A stretch of DNA of 64,000 nucleotides, taken from Pseudoalteromonas umbrosa (GTDB lineage Bacteria; Pseudomonadota; Gammaproteobacteria; Enterobacterales; Alteromonadaceae). A program made the position numbers and the translations under genes. The stretch is from assembly GCF_030125375.1 (NCBI RefSeq), contig NZ_JASJUU010000024.1, positions 1 to 64,000 of the forward strand. Direction: 5' to 3'. Shown piece after piece: positions 54,245 to 63,237 of the stretch (positions within the stretch are counted from its first letter, which is position 1; the number at the start of each line of letters is the position of its first letter). Below the pieces are notes generated by a model that saw only the letters and a program-made list of their open reading frames with translations, was not told the origin of the DNA and did no database searches.

Positions 54245-54587
54245 AGAAAATCGTACACAACTTGTCTGCGTGACACGTCACGACAGTCACCCGCTGATAG
54301 CCTATACGTTTAAGTTGCTCGGCGGCAAATAAAGCGCGACTGCCCGCCGCACAATGCAGATAGATGGCGCGATTTTGATCCGGCTCTAATGTAGGCAGTT
54401 TAAACTCGAGTAAACCTCTTGGGATATTGACTGCGCCCATGGGAGCACCGGTTTGGTGCTCCGACACTTCCCGCACGTCAATCAATAAACCGTGATCGGA
54501 CTGTATTTCTCGTTTTGCTTGCATACCATCAATACATCTTTGTTGGTCTTTGAGGATGGTAAGTCGCGTTTGCACAGATTTGAGCAT
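54237..54587 (-). CDS. Rhodanese-like sulfurtransferase
   Basis: A 116-residue single-domain rhodanese with LIDVREVSEHQTG and the active-site loop YLHCAAGSRALFAAEQL (catalytic Cys). It transfers sulfane sulfur, for example from persulfides to thiols. It is divergent from the ArsR regulator, sharing a promoter region with two perfect dyads. Confidence 0.87.
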   Translation of the reverse strand: MLKSVQTRLTILKDQQRCIDGMQAKREIQSDHGLLIDVREVSEHQTGAPMGAVNIPRGLLEFKLPTLEPDQNRAIYLHCAAGSRALFAAEQLKRIGYQRVTVVTCHADKLCTIFSN

Positions 54588-54604
54588 AATCGTGAATTCA
54601 TTAT

Positions 54605-54651
54605 ATTAGTATTTTCTAATATTAGATCTTTCTAATGTACTTGTCTATAAT
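54605..54651. promoter_or_regulatory. Two abutting perfect dyads and promoter of the ArsR/RND operon
   Basis: ATTAG-N6-CTAAT occurs at 54605-54620 and again at 54621-54636, with no gap between the two copies. TATAAT at 54646-54651 is a perfect -10 box with a poor -35 about 17-18 bp upstream, inside the second dyad. A repressor bound here would cover the promoter and also reach the divergent rhodanese start (54587). Confidence 0.7.
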
Positions 54652-54670
54652 GCTGTCAAAGACAGGTGAC

Positions 54671-55000
54671 ATGGACATAATATTGAAAGCACAAGATATG
54701 GCGCAAAGTGCAGGGCACGCAGAGGCGCTACTTAAACTGATGGCAAATAAAAACCGCTTAATGATTTTATGTAGTTTGCTACAGCAAGAAATGAGTGTCA
54801 GTGAGTTAAATGCGCAGATACCATTGGCACAGTCTGCATTGTCGCAGCATCTGGCTGGGCTGCGTAAAGCCAATGTGGTGGCAACGCGTCGTGATGGACA
54901 GACAATTTACTATCGGATCATTGACGATAAGGTCACGGCGATTTTGGCTCAGTTGTATCAACTATTTTGTCAGCCAACTACCGACGAGGGCGACAGTTAA
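54671..55000 (+). CDS. ArsR family regulator (BigR/YgaV-like persulfide sensor)
   Basis: About 109 residues with a winged-helix fold: LLKLMANKNRLMILCSLLQQ, the recognition helix around QSALSQHLAGLRKA, and the wing RRDGQTIYYRI. Two cysteines, in MILC and LFCQP, sit where BigR/SqrR/YgaV proteins carry their persulfide-sensing pair. The first in-frame ATG (54635) overlaps the operator and lies before the expected transcript start, so I prefer ATG 54671. It overlaps the RND gene by one base (TAATG). Confidence 0.8.
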   Translation: MDIILKAQDMAQSAGHAEALLKLMANKNRLMILCSLLQQEMSVSELNAQIPLAQSALSQHLAGLRKANVVATRRDGQTIYYRIIDDKVTAILAQLYQLFCQPTTDEGDS

Positions 55001-58000
55001 TGTTCACAAGCGTGATGAGGCAACTACTGCATAGTCGCATTCCTCTCTTTATCTTACTGATCAGTATCCTATTTGGGATACTGGCGCTGCATCAGACTGC
55101 ACGTGAAGAAGAGCCGCAAATTGTGGTGCCAATTTTGGATATCTATGTTGAGGTGCCAAATATTTCGGCCTCTGAAGTGGCGCGTTTGGTGACTGAACCC
55201 CTTGAAAAAATACTCAGACAAATTCCGGGTGTCGAGCATGTCTATTCAACCAGTGCATCTGGCAGTGTGTCGGTGACACTGCGCTTTGAGGTCGGACAGG
55301 ACCGAGAGCGCGCTATCCTCAATACTTATACCAAGTTATATGCCAATGAAGATACGATGCCGAGCGTGGTAAAACACTGGCAAATAAAACCGGTTGAAGT
55401 AGATGATGTAGCGATACTAATGCTGGGCTTATACAGTGAAGACCCTGAACGCTATAGCGACTTTGAGTTAACGCGCATTGCGCAAGAAGTCTCGGCACAA
55501 TTGCAAACCATTAATGACACCAGTGAAGTGTCGGTGCTATCGGGGCGTACACGGCAAATTCAGGTCGCACTCAACGCCAGTGCATTGGCTGCGTATCACA
55601 CCACGCCACTGGATGTATTAAAGGCAATTGAATATGCCAACCAACTAGATACGGTGGGGGACTTTGTTGTTGGCGATAAGCACTGGCAGTTGCAAGCTGG
55701 AGATGTGCTGCGTACGACCGAACAATTAAACCAATTGGTTGTGAATGTCGTTAATGGCAGACAGATTTATCTCTCGGATATTGCCACCTTGCATGATGGA
55801 CCCAGTGAGCCACATCACTATCAGTGGATCACACTGGATGATCAGCGACGCAATTTACCTATGGTGACCTTGAGCGTTGCTAAGCAGCGCGGCAGCAATG
55901 CCGTTCAGGTCGCTGAGCAAAGTCTGGCCATGATGGATAAGCTGGAGTCTGAATTATTGCCAGCCGGTGTACGATATCAGGTATTGCGAAATTATGGGCA
56001 AACAGCGAATGAGAAGGTAAACAATCTCACTGCGAGTCTGGCTTTTGCTATTGTGACAGTTGTGGTTTTTATTGGTCTCTTTTTAGGTTGGCGGCAGGCA
56101 CTGATCATTGGCTTGGCTATTCCTGTGTGTTATGGGATCACACTCAGTTTGGGCTATCTATTTGGTTACACCATTAACCGGGTAACCTTGTTTGCATTGA
56201 TCCTTGCCTTGGGGTTATTGGTGGATGACCCCATTACAGGGGTCGACAACATGACGCGTTTTTTACGTCGTTACACAGATAGGTTGAGCCCATCAAAACG
56301 TGCTAATACCATTGTGGATGCGATGCTTGAAGTAAAAGTGCCGTTATTAACATCCACATTGACTATCATCGTGGCATTCATTCCATTGGCATTTATTACT
56401 GGCATGATGGGCCCTTATATGGCACCCATGGCGTTTAATATTCCAGTGGCGGTGATTGTATCAACCTTAGTTGCTTTGTTTGTCACACCTTGGTTGGGCA
56501 GTAAACTACTGGGCAGCACGACAGCCACAAAGACTGCGCAACATAATCAATGGTACAGAGGGTGGCTGAGTTCGTTGCTCGCTAACCCAATCAGAGCAAA
56601 ATGGCTGCTTTGGTCTGTACTTGGTTTATTTATTGTCAGTGCAAGCTTGCCATTACTGCGAGCAGTGCCACTCAAACTCCTACCATTTGATAATAAAAAT
56701 GAAGTGCAAGTGCTGATTGATATGCCACGAGGTACGAGTTTAGAGGCCACGGCAGCAATGACGCAGCGAGTACAAGAGGTTGTTTGGCAATTACAGGAAG
56801 TGACGGCAATGGCTGCCTATGTTGGTCGGCCATCCAGTGTTGATTTTAATGGCATGGTACGCGGGTATTATCAACGCCATAGCAGTCACTTCTCAGAATT
56901 AAGAGTCTTATTAGTTGATAAGCAGCACCGCGTTCATCAGTCCCATGCTGTGGTGCTGAGAATGCGTGAAGCATTGGCGCCGCTGATAAAAAATGGAGTT
57001 CGTATCAAAGTGGTTGAGGTGCCGCCTGGACCCCCTGTGATGTCGACATTAGTCGCTGAAGTGTATGCCAGTGATTTATTTACAGCGAAAGCCACGCATG
57101 TGGCAGCCGCCTATGTGCTTAAAGCACGACTTGAGCAAGAAGCACATGTAACAGAAGTTGATATGTCATTGGTCCCTCAAGCGGTGCGCCAACGTTTCAT
57201 TTTGGATAAACGCAAAGCCGCCTTATCAGGCATTGTCACTCAGGATGTGAACCAGACATTGCAGATTGCTAGTGGTGGTTTCGTTGCAGGTGTGTTGCAA
57301 GTACCCCATGAAGTCACCCCGCTTGATATTGAATTACAGTTGCCCTTTGCAGAGCGTAACCAATGGCCTGTGATTAATGCACTGCAGTTAAGAGGTACGC
57401 ATACATTGGCAAAAATTACGGCGGGGAACGCACTTGAAAGTGCCACTTCACCTCTGGTGCCTTTGGGGGAGCTTGGACAGTGGCAGCAAAGTTTAGTGGA
57501 GCAGCCTATCTATCGCAAAGATCTCAAAGAGGTGATTTATGTGACGGCTGAGCTTAATGGAAGAACGCCAGCAGCGGTCATTGCAGATATTGTCAGCGAT
57601 GAGGGTAAAACAACACAGCACATTCAGTGGCCTTGGCAGTCACGAACATTTTTATCCAGTGGTGCAGGGCTTGGTTGGCAGTTGCCTGCAGGGACAGAAT
57701 ACCGTTTCTCTGGTGAAGGAGAGTGGCGTATTACTGTGGATGTATTTCGCGATATGGGGATTGGCTTTGCCTTTGCACTGACGGCGATTTTCATCATTTT
57801 ACGCTGGCAAACAGCATCGAGTGCACTGGCTGGCATCATTATGTCGGCTATTCCGTTGACCATGATAGGGATCATGCCGGGGTTTTGGTTATTAAATCAG
57901 TTTGGTGAGCGCACCGTAGCTGGGGCACCTGAGCCAGTGCTGTTCACCGCCACTGCCATGATTGGCATGATAGCGTTGGCAGGTATTGTGGTGCGAAACA

Positions 58001-58293
58001 GCCTTATTCTAGTCGAGTTTGTTAATCAGCAACGTGCCCGTGGGGTGGCAATAAAAGAGGCATTGTATCAGGCTGGGGAAGTGCGCATGCGGCCAGTATT
58101 ACTCGCGGCTGGAACAACCATGTTAGGTAATTTAGTCATTATTTTAGACCCTGTGTTTAGCGGTCTTGCACTGGCGATTATTTTTGGCACTTTGGCATCC
58201 ACAATATTGTCACTGTTTGTGGTGCCTGTGGTGTATTTTTTGGTGTTTAAAGACACAGAATATAAGGAGGCAGGCAATGCGCTTAACAACTAG
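55000..58293 (+). CDS. RND family efflux pump, inner-membrane subunit
   Basis: A 1097-residue RND transporter with twelve expected helices and two large periplasmic loops. GLLVDDPITGVDNM carries the proton-relay aspartates. Landmarks near the N-terminus are EEEPQIVVPILDIYVEVPNIS and TEPLEKILRQIPGVEHV. It is in an operon with the ArsR regulator (1-bp overlap) and the adaptor (17-bp overlap). By linkage to rhodanese and the sensor it may export a sulfur-related or electrophilic toxin. Confidence 0.9.
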   Translation: MFTSVMRQLLHSRIPLFILLISILFGILALHQTAREEEPQIVVPILDIYVEVPNISASEVARLVTEPLEKILRQIPGVEHVYSTSASGSVSVTLRFEVGQDRERAILNTYTKLYANEDTMPSVVKHWQIKPVEVDDVAILMLGLYSEDPERYSDFELTRIAQEVSAQLQTINDTSEVSVLSGRTRQIQVALNASALAAYHTTPLDVLKAIEYANQLDTVGDFVVGDKHWQLQAGDVLRTTEQLNQLVVNVVNGRQIYLSDIATLHDGPSEPHHYQWITLDDQRRNLPMVTLSVAKQRGSNAVQVAEQSLAMMDKLESELLPAGVRYQVLRNYGQTANEKVNNLTASLAFAIVTVVVFIGLFLGWRQALIIGLAIPVCYGITLSLGYLFGYTINRVTLFALILALGLLVDDPITGVDNMTRFLRRYTDRLSPSKRANTIVDAMLEVKVPLLTSTLTIIVAFIPLAFITGMMGPYMAPMAFNIPVAVIVSTLVALFVTPWLGSKLLGSTTATKTAQHNQWYRGWLSSLLANPIRAKWLLWSVLGLFIVSASLPLLRAVPLKLLPFDNKNEVQVLIDMPRGTSLEATAAMTQRVQEVVWQLQEVTAMAAYVGRPSSVDFNGMVRGYYQRHSSHFSELRVLLVDKQHRVHQSHAVVLRMREALAPLIKNGVRIKVVEVPPGPPVMSTLVAEVYASDLFTAKATHVAAAYVLKARLEQEAHVTEVDMSLVPQAVRQRFILDKRKAALSGIVTQDVNQTLQIASGGFVAGVLQVPHEVTPLDIELQLPFAERNQWPVINALQLRGTHTLAKITAGNALESATSPLVPLGELGQWQQSLVEQPIYRKDLKEVIYVTAELNGRTPAAVIADIVSDEGKTTQHIQWPWQSRTFLSSGAGLGWQLPAGTEYRFSGEGEWRITVDVFRDMGIGFAFALTAIFIILRWQTASSALAGIIMSAIPLTMIGIMPGFWLLNQFGERTVAGAPEPVLFTATAMIGMIALAGIVVRNSLILVEFVNQQRARGVAIKEALYQAGEVRMRPVLLAAGTTMLGNLVIILDPVFSGLALAIIFGTLASTILSLFVVPVVYFLVFKDTEYKEAGNALNN

Positions 58294-59335
58294 ATATTGG
58301 GGAGCGATGAGCGCATTCATTGCATTAGGGGTTTTATTAGGCTCTTTTTCTGGGCTATTTAATACACAAGTTGAGCCGCAATTTCGTGCTAAGTCTGCTG
58401 TTTATAGTGGCGAGCAATACCTTGTTACCACGACAGAGGTGACACCTGAAGATTTTGTCAGCGCCAGCTTAGTTGCCAAAGAGAATACGCTGGTATCTAG
58501 CCGTGTGTTGGCACAGTTACACACGCTAGAGGTGCGGGCAGGTCAATTAGTGAAAAAGGGCCAATTGCTGGCGACTTTAGAAGATACTCAACTACGTGCT
58601 TCTATGGAGGAAATTCGCGCGCAAAGTCGGGCCAATGAAGCGCAATTATCTCAGGCACAAAAACAGTTATCGCGTAGCGAAGCTTTATTGAGTAAAGGTC
58701 TTGTCGCCAATAATCAAATGGATGAATGGCAAAGTAAAGTTGATGAGCTCAAGGCGCGTCGCGCTGCACTGACAGAGCAGTTAAGTGGCGCACAAGCGGC
58801 GCTAAATTATACTCGCTTGCATGCGCCATTATCTGGCGTGGTGGTGGAACGACTGCAAGAGCCGGGTAGCATGCTTAGCCCAGGTGTGCCGATTGTTGAG
58901 ATTTTTAATCCTGCGAGTTTGCAGGTCAGCGGTGCTGTACGCTCTAGCTTAGCGGGCCAGCTCAAAGTAGGTGATACACTGCAAGTGGAATTGAAAGCGT
59001 TGAGTACAAGTGTCATGGGGACAATCAGTGAAATTGTACCTGTAGCAGATAGTTTAGCCCGACAATTTGAAATTAAGCTAGATATAGTGCCGCCAAAAGG
59101 CAGTAAGCCGGGCATGTATGCGCAGATAAGCTTGCCTTCCAAACCTCTCAAGAGGGTGGTGATCCCACAATTGTATGTAAAGCGCACTGGGCAGTTAACC
59201 ATGGTGTATGTTGTTGAGCAGGGTATAAAACAGCGCAGACTGGTCCGCTTAGGCCAATCGTTGGGAGAAAATGTGGTGGTGGTCTCTGGGCTGGCAGCAG
59301 GGGAAGCACTGGCGATAGCCACTACTTCCTCTTAA
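58277..59335 (+). CDS. RND efflux adaptor (membrane fusion protein)
   Basis: A 352-residue adaptor. N-terminal anchor helix (AFIALGVLLGSFSGLF), lipoyl halves around LHTLEVRAGQLVKKGQLLAT and LHAPLSGVVVERLQEPGS, a coiled-coil hairpin between, then barrel domains. The frame runs back to 58166 within the RND gene; AAGGAGG before ATG 58277 fixes the start. The last gene of the operon; a TolC-type channel gene is not present. Confidence 0.88.
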   Translation: MRLTTRYWGAMSAFIALGVLLGSFSGLFNTQVEPQFRAKSAVYSGEQYLVTTTEVTPEDFVSASLVAKENTLVSSRVLAQLHTLEVRAGQLVKKGQLLATLEDTQLRASMEEIRAQSRANEAQLSQAQKQLSRSEALLSKGLVANNQMDEWQSKVDELKARRAALTEQLSGAQAALNYTRLHAPLSGVVVERLQEPGSMLSPGVPIVEIFNPASLQVSGAVRSSLAGQLKVGDTLQVELKALSTSVMGTISEIVPVADSLARQFEIKLDIVPPKGSKPGMYAQISLPSKPLKRVVIPQLYVKRTGQLTMVYVVEQGIKQRRLVRLGQSLGENVVVVSGLAAGEALAIATTSS

Positions 59336-59339
59336 TCAG

Positions 59340-60017
59340 TTAAATAAATGACGCAATCTCATCCAATGATTTTTTAACTAATGCATGCTCTGGTACCGTG
59401 GCATCTTCAGCTGGATAGCCAGCTATCAGCAGCATGTATGGACGCTCATTGTCTTTGTCGCGTTGACAAATCTCCGTTAAAAAGCTCATCGGCTTCGGAG
59501 TATGTGTTAATGTTGCCAAGCCTGCGTTGTGTAGTGATTGGATTAAAAACCCAGTCGCGATACCGACTGACTCATGCACGTAATAGTTGGTATTTTTATC
59601 TTCTGCATGGATCCCACCTTTCTTTTGGGTAAAAATAGCAATGAGCCAAGGCGCATGCTCCAAATACGGCTTTTGTGCATCTGTACCCAAAGGCTTTAAC
59701 GCATCCAACCATTCATCACCTGCACGGCCCTCGTAAAAGGAACGCTCAAGCTGCTCGGCTGCTTCCCTAATTTGCTTTTTCACATCACTGCTGTGAATCG
59801 CCACAAAGTGCCATGGCTGGTGGTTTGCACCACTGGGCGCCAGCCCTGCAGTTTTGATACAGGTTTCGATAACTTCTTTTGGTACAGGGCGGTCACTAAA
59901 GCTGCGAATGGTATGTCTGCGTTGCATGAGCGAGAAGTTATCATCGGCGCGTTGCTGCATCTCTTGCGGCGAATATTCTACAAAGTCGGTGAGTGGGATA
60001 TTGTCATGGGCTTTCAT
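59340..60017 (-). CDS. Nitroreductase-fold flavoprotein, iodotyrosine-deiodinase-like
   Basis: A 225-residue FMN protein. RRHTIRSFSDRPVPKEVIE and TAGLAPSGANHQPWHFVAI follow the iodotyrosine deiodinase (IYD) pattern, as do GLATLTHTPKPMSFL and LIAGYPAEDATVPEHAL. The three residues that clamp the amino-acid part of halotyrosine in human IYD (E157, Y161, K182) align with E91, Y95 and K116, at identical spacing. It may reductively remove halogens from bromo- or iodotyrosine. It is convergent with the adaptor gene. Confidence 0.8.
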   Translation of the reverse strand: MKAHDNIPLTDFVEYSPQEMQQRADDNFSLMQRRHTIRSFSDRPVPKEVIETCIKTAGLAPSGANHQPWHFVAIHSSDVKKQIREAAEQLERSFYEGRAGDEWLDALKPLGTDAQKPYLEHAPWLIAIFTQKKGGIHAEDKNTNYYVHESVGIATGFLIQSLHNAGLATLTHTPKPMSFLTEICQRDKDNERPYMLLIAGYPAEDATVPEHALVKKSLDEIASFI

Positions 60018-60261
60018 GGATGTGATTCCTAGTTACTTGCTGTGTGGTTTTTATAACTTGTGATTATAAAGGTTTCAACTTATCGCGCATTTTGATTAAC
60101 ATAAAGTTTCCATAACAGTGGCAAAATAAGTTTACTGTCGCGTGCAAAGAGATGCGCAAAATAATATCTATGTATATTGAGTATAAGCATAATCTGCTCA
60201 ATGTTTGTCTTGAAGTTAGATACAATTCTAGGCGAATCACAGGATAGTAATGGAGAAAGTA

Positions 60262-60936
60262 ATGTATCAGCATAAATGGGTATCAGGAGATGCAATATCG
60301 TTTCCAGTCGGTAAAGCCGTCTGTATTGGCCGTAACTATGTGGCTCATGCGCAAGAGTTAAACAACCCCATTCCCGAGTCTCCTTTATTATTTATTAAAC
60401 CTGCCAGTGCGTTTTGTGATCTTGTTCCTGCATTCACGATTAATGAACAATTTGGTGAGCACCATTATGAGGCGGAGTTAGTGTTGTTAGTCGGCGAGAC
60501 GATAACAGCGCATACACAAGAGCCGCTGTCACACATTTGTGGTATTGGCCTTGGCCTCGATCTGACTTTACGTGATTTACAGTCTCAGCTTAAAGCGCAA
60601 GGACATCCTTGGGAGCGTGCAAAAGCGTTTGATGGTAGTGCTTGTTTATCTACATTTGTACCTGTGAAAGAACTTGATTTGGCAAAGCCTTTAGAGTTTA
60701 AATTCTGGCAAAATGGTCAGCTTAAACAGCATGGCGAAACTGATAAGATGATTTTTAAACTAAACCACCTACTCCAAGAGATAACGCGATACTTTACCTT
60801 ACAGCCGGGCGATATTGTCATGACAGGAACGCCACAGGGTGTAGGTAAGCTGGATGTGGGAGACTTACTTACGTTGCAACTTGGCGACTATGAGCATGTA
60901 CAGTCTCAAGTTCAATCGTTATCCCTGCTGGCTTAA
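60262..60936 (+). CDS. Fumarylacetoacetate hydrolase (FAH) family protein
   Basis: About 224 residues with the FAH C-terminal fold: CIGRNYVAHAQELNNP, LFIKPASAF, metal ligands in HYEAELVLLVG, and MTGTPQGVGKL. Small single-domain members of this family hydrolyse or decarboxylate acylpyruvate-type acids (YcgM-like). ATG 60250 is possible, but GGAGA sits at a good distance before ATG 60262. Monocistronic. Confidence 0.85.
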   Translation: MYQHKWVSGDAISFPVGKAVCIGRNYVAHAQELNNPIPESPLLFIKPASAFCDLVPAFTINEQFGEHHYEAELVLLVGETITAHTQEPLSHICGIGLGLDLTLRDLQSQLKAQGHPWERAKAFDGSACLSTFVPVKELDLAKPLEFKFWQNGQLKQHGETDKMIFKLNHLLQEITRYFTLQPGDIVMTGTPQGVGKLDVGDLLTLQLGDYEHVQSQVQSLSLLA

Positions 60937-61040
60937 TAGTTTTAAACTGATGTATTGGAATACTTGGATAATTTGACTGGACTCATTGCGCTTTCTGGGC
61001 TTAGGCTATTGGGGTGAATTTACGTATATCAGGAAAAATT

Positions 61041-62228
61041 ATGAAAACTAAGCCATTAGGCACCCCTTTTAGCCAATCAGCTTGCAAAGTATTGTTTTGT
61101 GGTGGCGGAGAGCTGGGCAAGGAAACTGTGATCGAATTTAAGCGATTGGGTGCAGAGGTCATTGTGTTAGACCGCTATGACAATGCACCAGCCATGCAAG
61201 TTGCAGACAGAAGCTACACGTTATCTATGTTGGATGGCGAGCGGTTAGCAGAAGTTATTCGTGCAGAGCAGCCTGATTACATCGTGCCAGAGATTGAGGC
61301 GATTGCCACAGATACACTTGTTGAGTTAGAGGCTGAAGGCTTTACGGTTGTACCTACGGCAAAAGCAACGCAACTCACTATGAACCGTGAGGGGATCCGC
61401 CGATTAGCAGCTGAAGAATTAAAGATAGCGACTTCACCTTATCAATTTGTGGATAGCATCGATGACTTTCGTGCGGCCGTTGAACACATTGGCATGCCAT
61501 GTGTGGTGAAGCCGATCATGAGCTCATCGGGTAAAGGGCAAAGTGTGGTAAAAACACATGAGGATATTGAGTCTGCGTGGGAATATGCACAGCAAGGCGG
61601 TAGAGCGGGGCAAGGGCGTGTTATTGTCGAGGGCTTTGTAGATTTTGATTATGAAATTACGTTACTGACCATACGCCACAGTCAGGGTACTAGCTTTTGT
61701 GCCCCAATTGGACATGTACAAGCCGGTGGAGATTATCAGCAAAGCTGGCAGCCGCAGGCAATGAGCGAACTTGCATTGGCACGCAGCAAAGACATAGCAA
61801 GCAAAATTACTGAGGCACTCGGTGGTCGCGGCTTGTTTGGCGTTGAGCTTTTTATCAAAGGGGACGAGGTTTATTTTAGTGAGGTATCTCCGCGTCCGCA
61901 TGATACTGGCATGGTGACCTTGATCTCCCAAGACTTGAGTGAGTTTGCTTTACATGCACGTGCTGTGCTTGGTTTGCCAATTCCTGCGATTCACTTTCAT
62001 GGCCCTTCTGCATCCAGCGTTATCCTTGTTGAAGGTGAGTCTGACCGAGTACAGTTTGGTAATTTAGGCCAAGCGTTAGCTGAAGCACACACTGATATTC
62101 GCTTGTTTGGTAAACCACAGGTTCAAGGTGTCAGACGCATGGGCGTTGCATTGGCGCGAGACAATAGCGTGGATGAAGCGATAGAAAAAGCAAAGCGTGT
62201 TAGCGGTGCAGTTGAATATACTGTTTAA
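61041..62228 (+). CDS. purT: Formate-dependent GAR transformylase PurT
   Basis: A 395-residue ATP-grasp enzyme of purine synthesis, converting formate, ATP and GAR to FGAR. It starts MKTKPLGTPFSQSACKVL and has GGGELGKE, VVKPIMSSSGKGQS and EVSPRPHDTGMVT. The frame begins earlier (61014), but AGGAAAAATT before ATG 61041 and the family start agree. Confidence 0.95.
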   Translation: MKTKPLGTPFSQSACKVLFCGGGELGKETVIEFKRLGAEVIVLDRYDNAPAMQVADRSYTLSMLDGERLAEVIRAEQPDYIVPEIEAIATDTLVELEAEGFTVVPTAKATQLTMNREGIRRLAAEELKIATSPYQFVDSIDDFRAAVEHIGMPCVVKPIMSSSGKGQSVVKTHEDIESAWEYAQQGGRAGQGRVIVEGFVDFDYEITLLTIRHSQGTSFCAPIGHVQAGGDYQQSWQPQAMSELALARSKDIASKITEALGGRGLFGVELFIKGDEVYFSEVSPRPHDTGMVTLISQDLSEFALHARAVLGLPIPAIHFHGPSASSVILVEGESDRVQFGNLGQALAEAHTDIRLFGKPQVQGVRRMGVALARDNSVDEAIEKAKRVSGAVEYTV

Positions 62229-62238
62229 TTGCGTGAAA

Positions 62239-62256
62239 TAGGGCCTTATGGCCCTA
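62239..62256 (+). terminator. Hairpin after purT
   Basis: TAGGGCC pairs with GGCCCTA around TTAT, 11 bp after the purT stop. The T-run is missing, so termination strength is uncertain. Confidence 0.55.
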
Positions 62257-62276
62257 AGGTTTGCAGCAAAATAACC

Positions 62277-62963
62277 CTATAACTCAAAGTCGATGGCGTA
62301 GCTCACATAGACTTTGAGGTCGTCATCGGCATCAAGGTCGGTTTTTACGAGGCCAAAAGTATAGCCATCTTTACTGAGACTTACGCCATAATCCATATAG
62401 CTGTCATCTTCTCCTGTCCACTCCATGACGGTATCACCACTGGAATTACCAATATGCAAGCCCAGCTCGGCGTCTGTGAAAACAGGGAAAGCAGCACTTA
62501 GTTCAACATAGAGCATATCTTCTTCTGTGCTGCTATCAGATTGCGCATGTGTCATATAACTCACTTTTAAGCTGACGTTACGCCAACCGAGCGCACCATA
62601 GACTTCACCAAAGTCAATATCGCCAGCTGCATCAGGGTAAGCATAATGAATGTAACCAACGTCATAGCTCAGCGCATTCACCTCGCCACTAAACCCTAAA
62701 TAAAAATCTAATTCATAGCTGGTACTGGATGTGTCACCAAAGTCGACATTGGAGACCCAAGTGCCCATATAAAATCCAGATTCGTGGTTATAATCAAGCC
62801 CCCCAGACACGGCTGCGCCATCATCAGATTGGGTGATGCCACGCCAAAAGTAATTAGAACTGGCAGCAGCATTAGCGGAAACTGAGTGTTCGCTGGCTGA
62901 AACAGCGTGGGTAGAAAGGAGCGCTGCACAAGTACACAATAAGAGAGTTGCTTTGTTTGTCAT
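62277..62963 (-). CDS. TorF family putative porin
   Basis: A 228-residue exported protein with signal peptide (LLLCTCAALLSTHAVSA) and the TIGR02001 hallmark SSNYFWRGITQSDDGAAVSG. Many alternating aromatic/hydrophilic beta-strand segments follow, ending in a C-terminal hydrophobic residue (YAIDFEL). It is probably an outer-membrane beta-barrel of unknown specificity. Confidence 0.82.
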   Translation of the reverse strand: MTNKATLLLCTCAALLSTHAVSASEHSVSANAAASSNYFWRGITQSDDGAAVSGGLDYNHESGFYMGTWVSNVDFGDTSSTSYELDFYLGFSGEVNALSYDVGYIHYAYPDAAGDIDFGEVYGALGWRNVSLKVSYMTHAQSDSSTEEDMLYVELSAAFPVFTDAELGLHIGNSSGDTVMEWTGEDDSYMDYGVSLSKDGYTFGLVKTDLDADDDLKVYVSYAIDFEL

Positions 62964-63237
62964 AATGGTTCCTATATGGCACAGAGTAAATCGTATTTTT
63001 AAAACAAGTGGCTCTGGGATGGTCAGTGATAGAACAAACCGCAGAGGTATATCAGCGATCGCAAACTGCGCGCCAAGTTAGGCGCATTGGCTAGAATTTA
63101 GTTTAGGTGATTGAAATAAAATGTAATAAGTTTTTTTAATGATGAATGTATGAGGAAGTGTATTTTATCAGTATGCACATCCATGGTGCGGAATGGATCA
63201 GCCTGCACTGATAGTATGCAGGCTGTGAGCTAGGTGA

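Noticed and set aside
58807..59322. 171-residue reading frame on the minus strand inside the adaptor gene
   Set aside because: It lies opposite a clear adaptor protein and has biased composition typical of an antisense frame.
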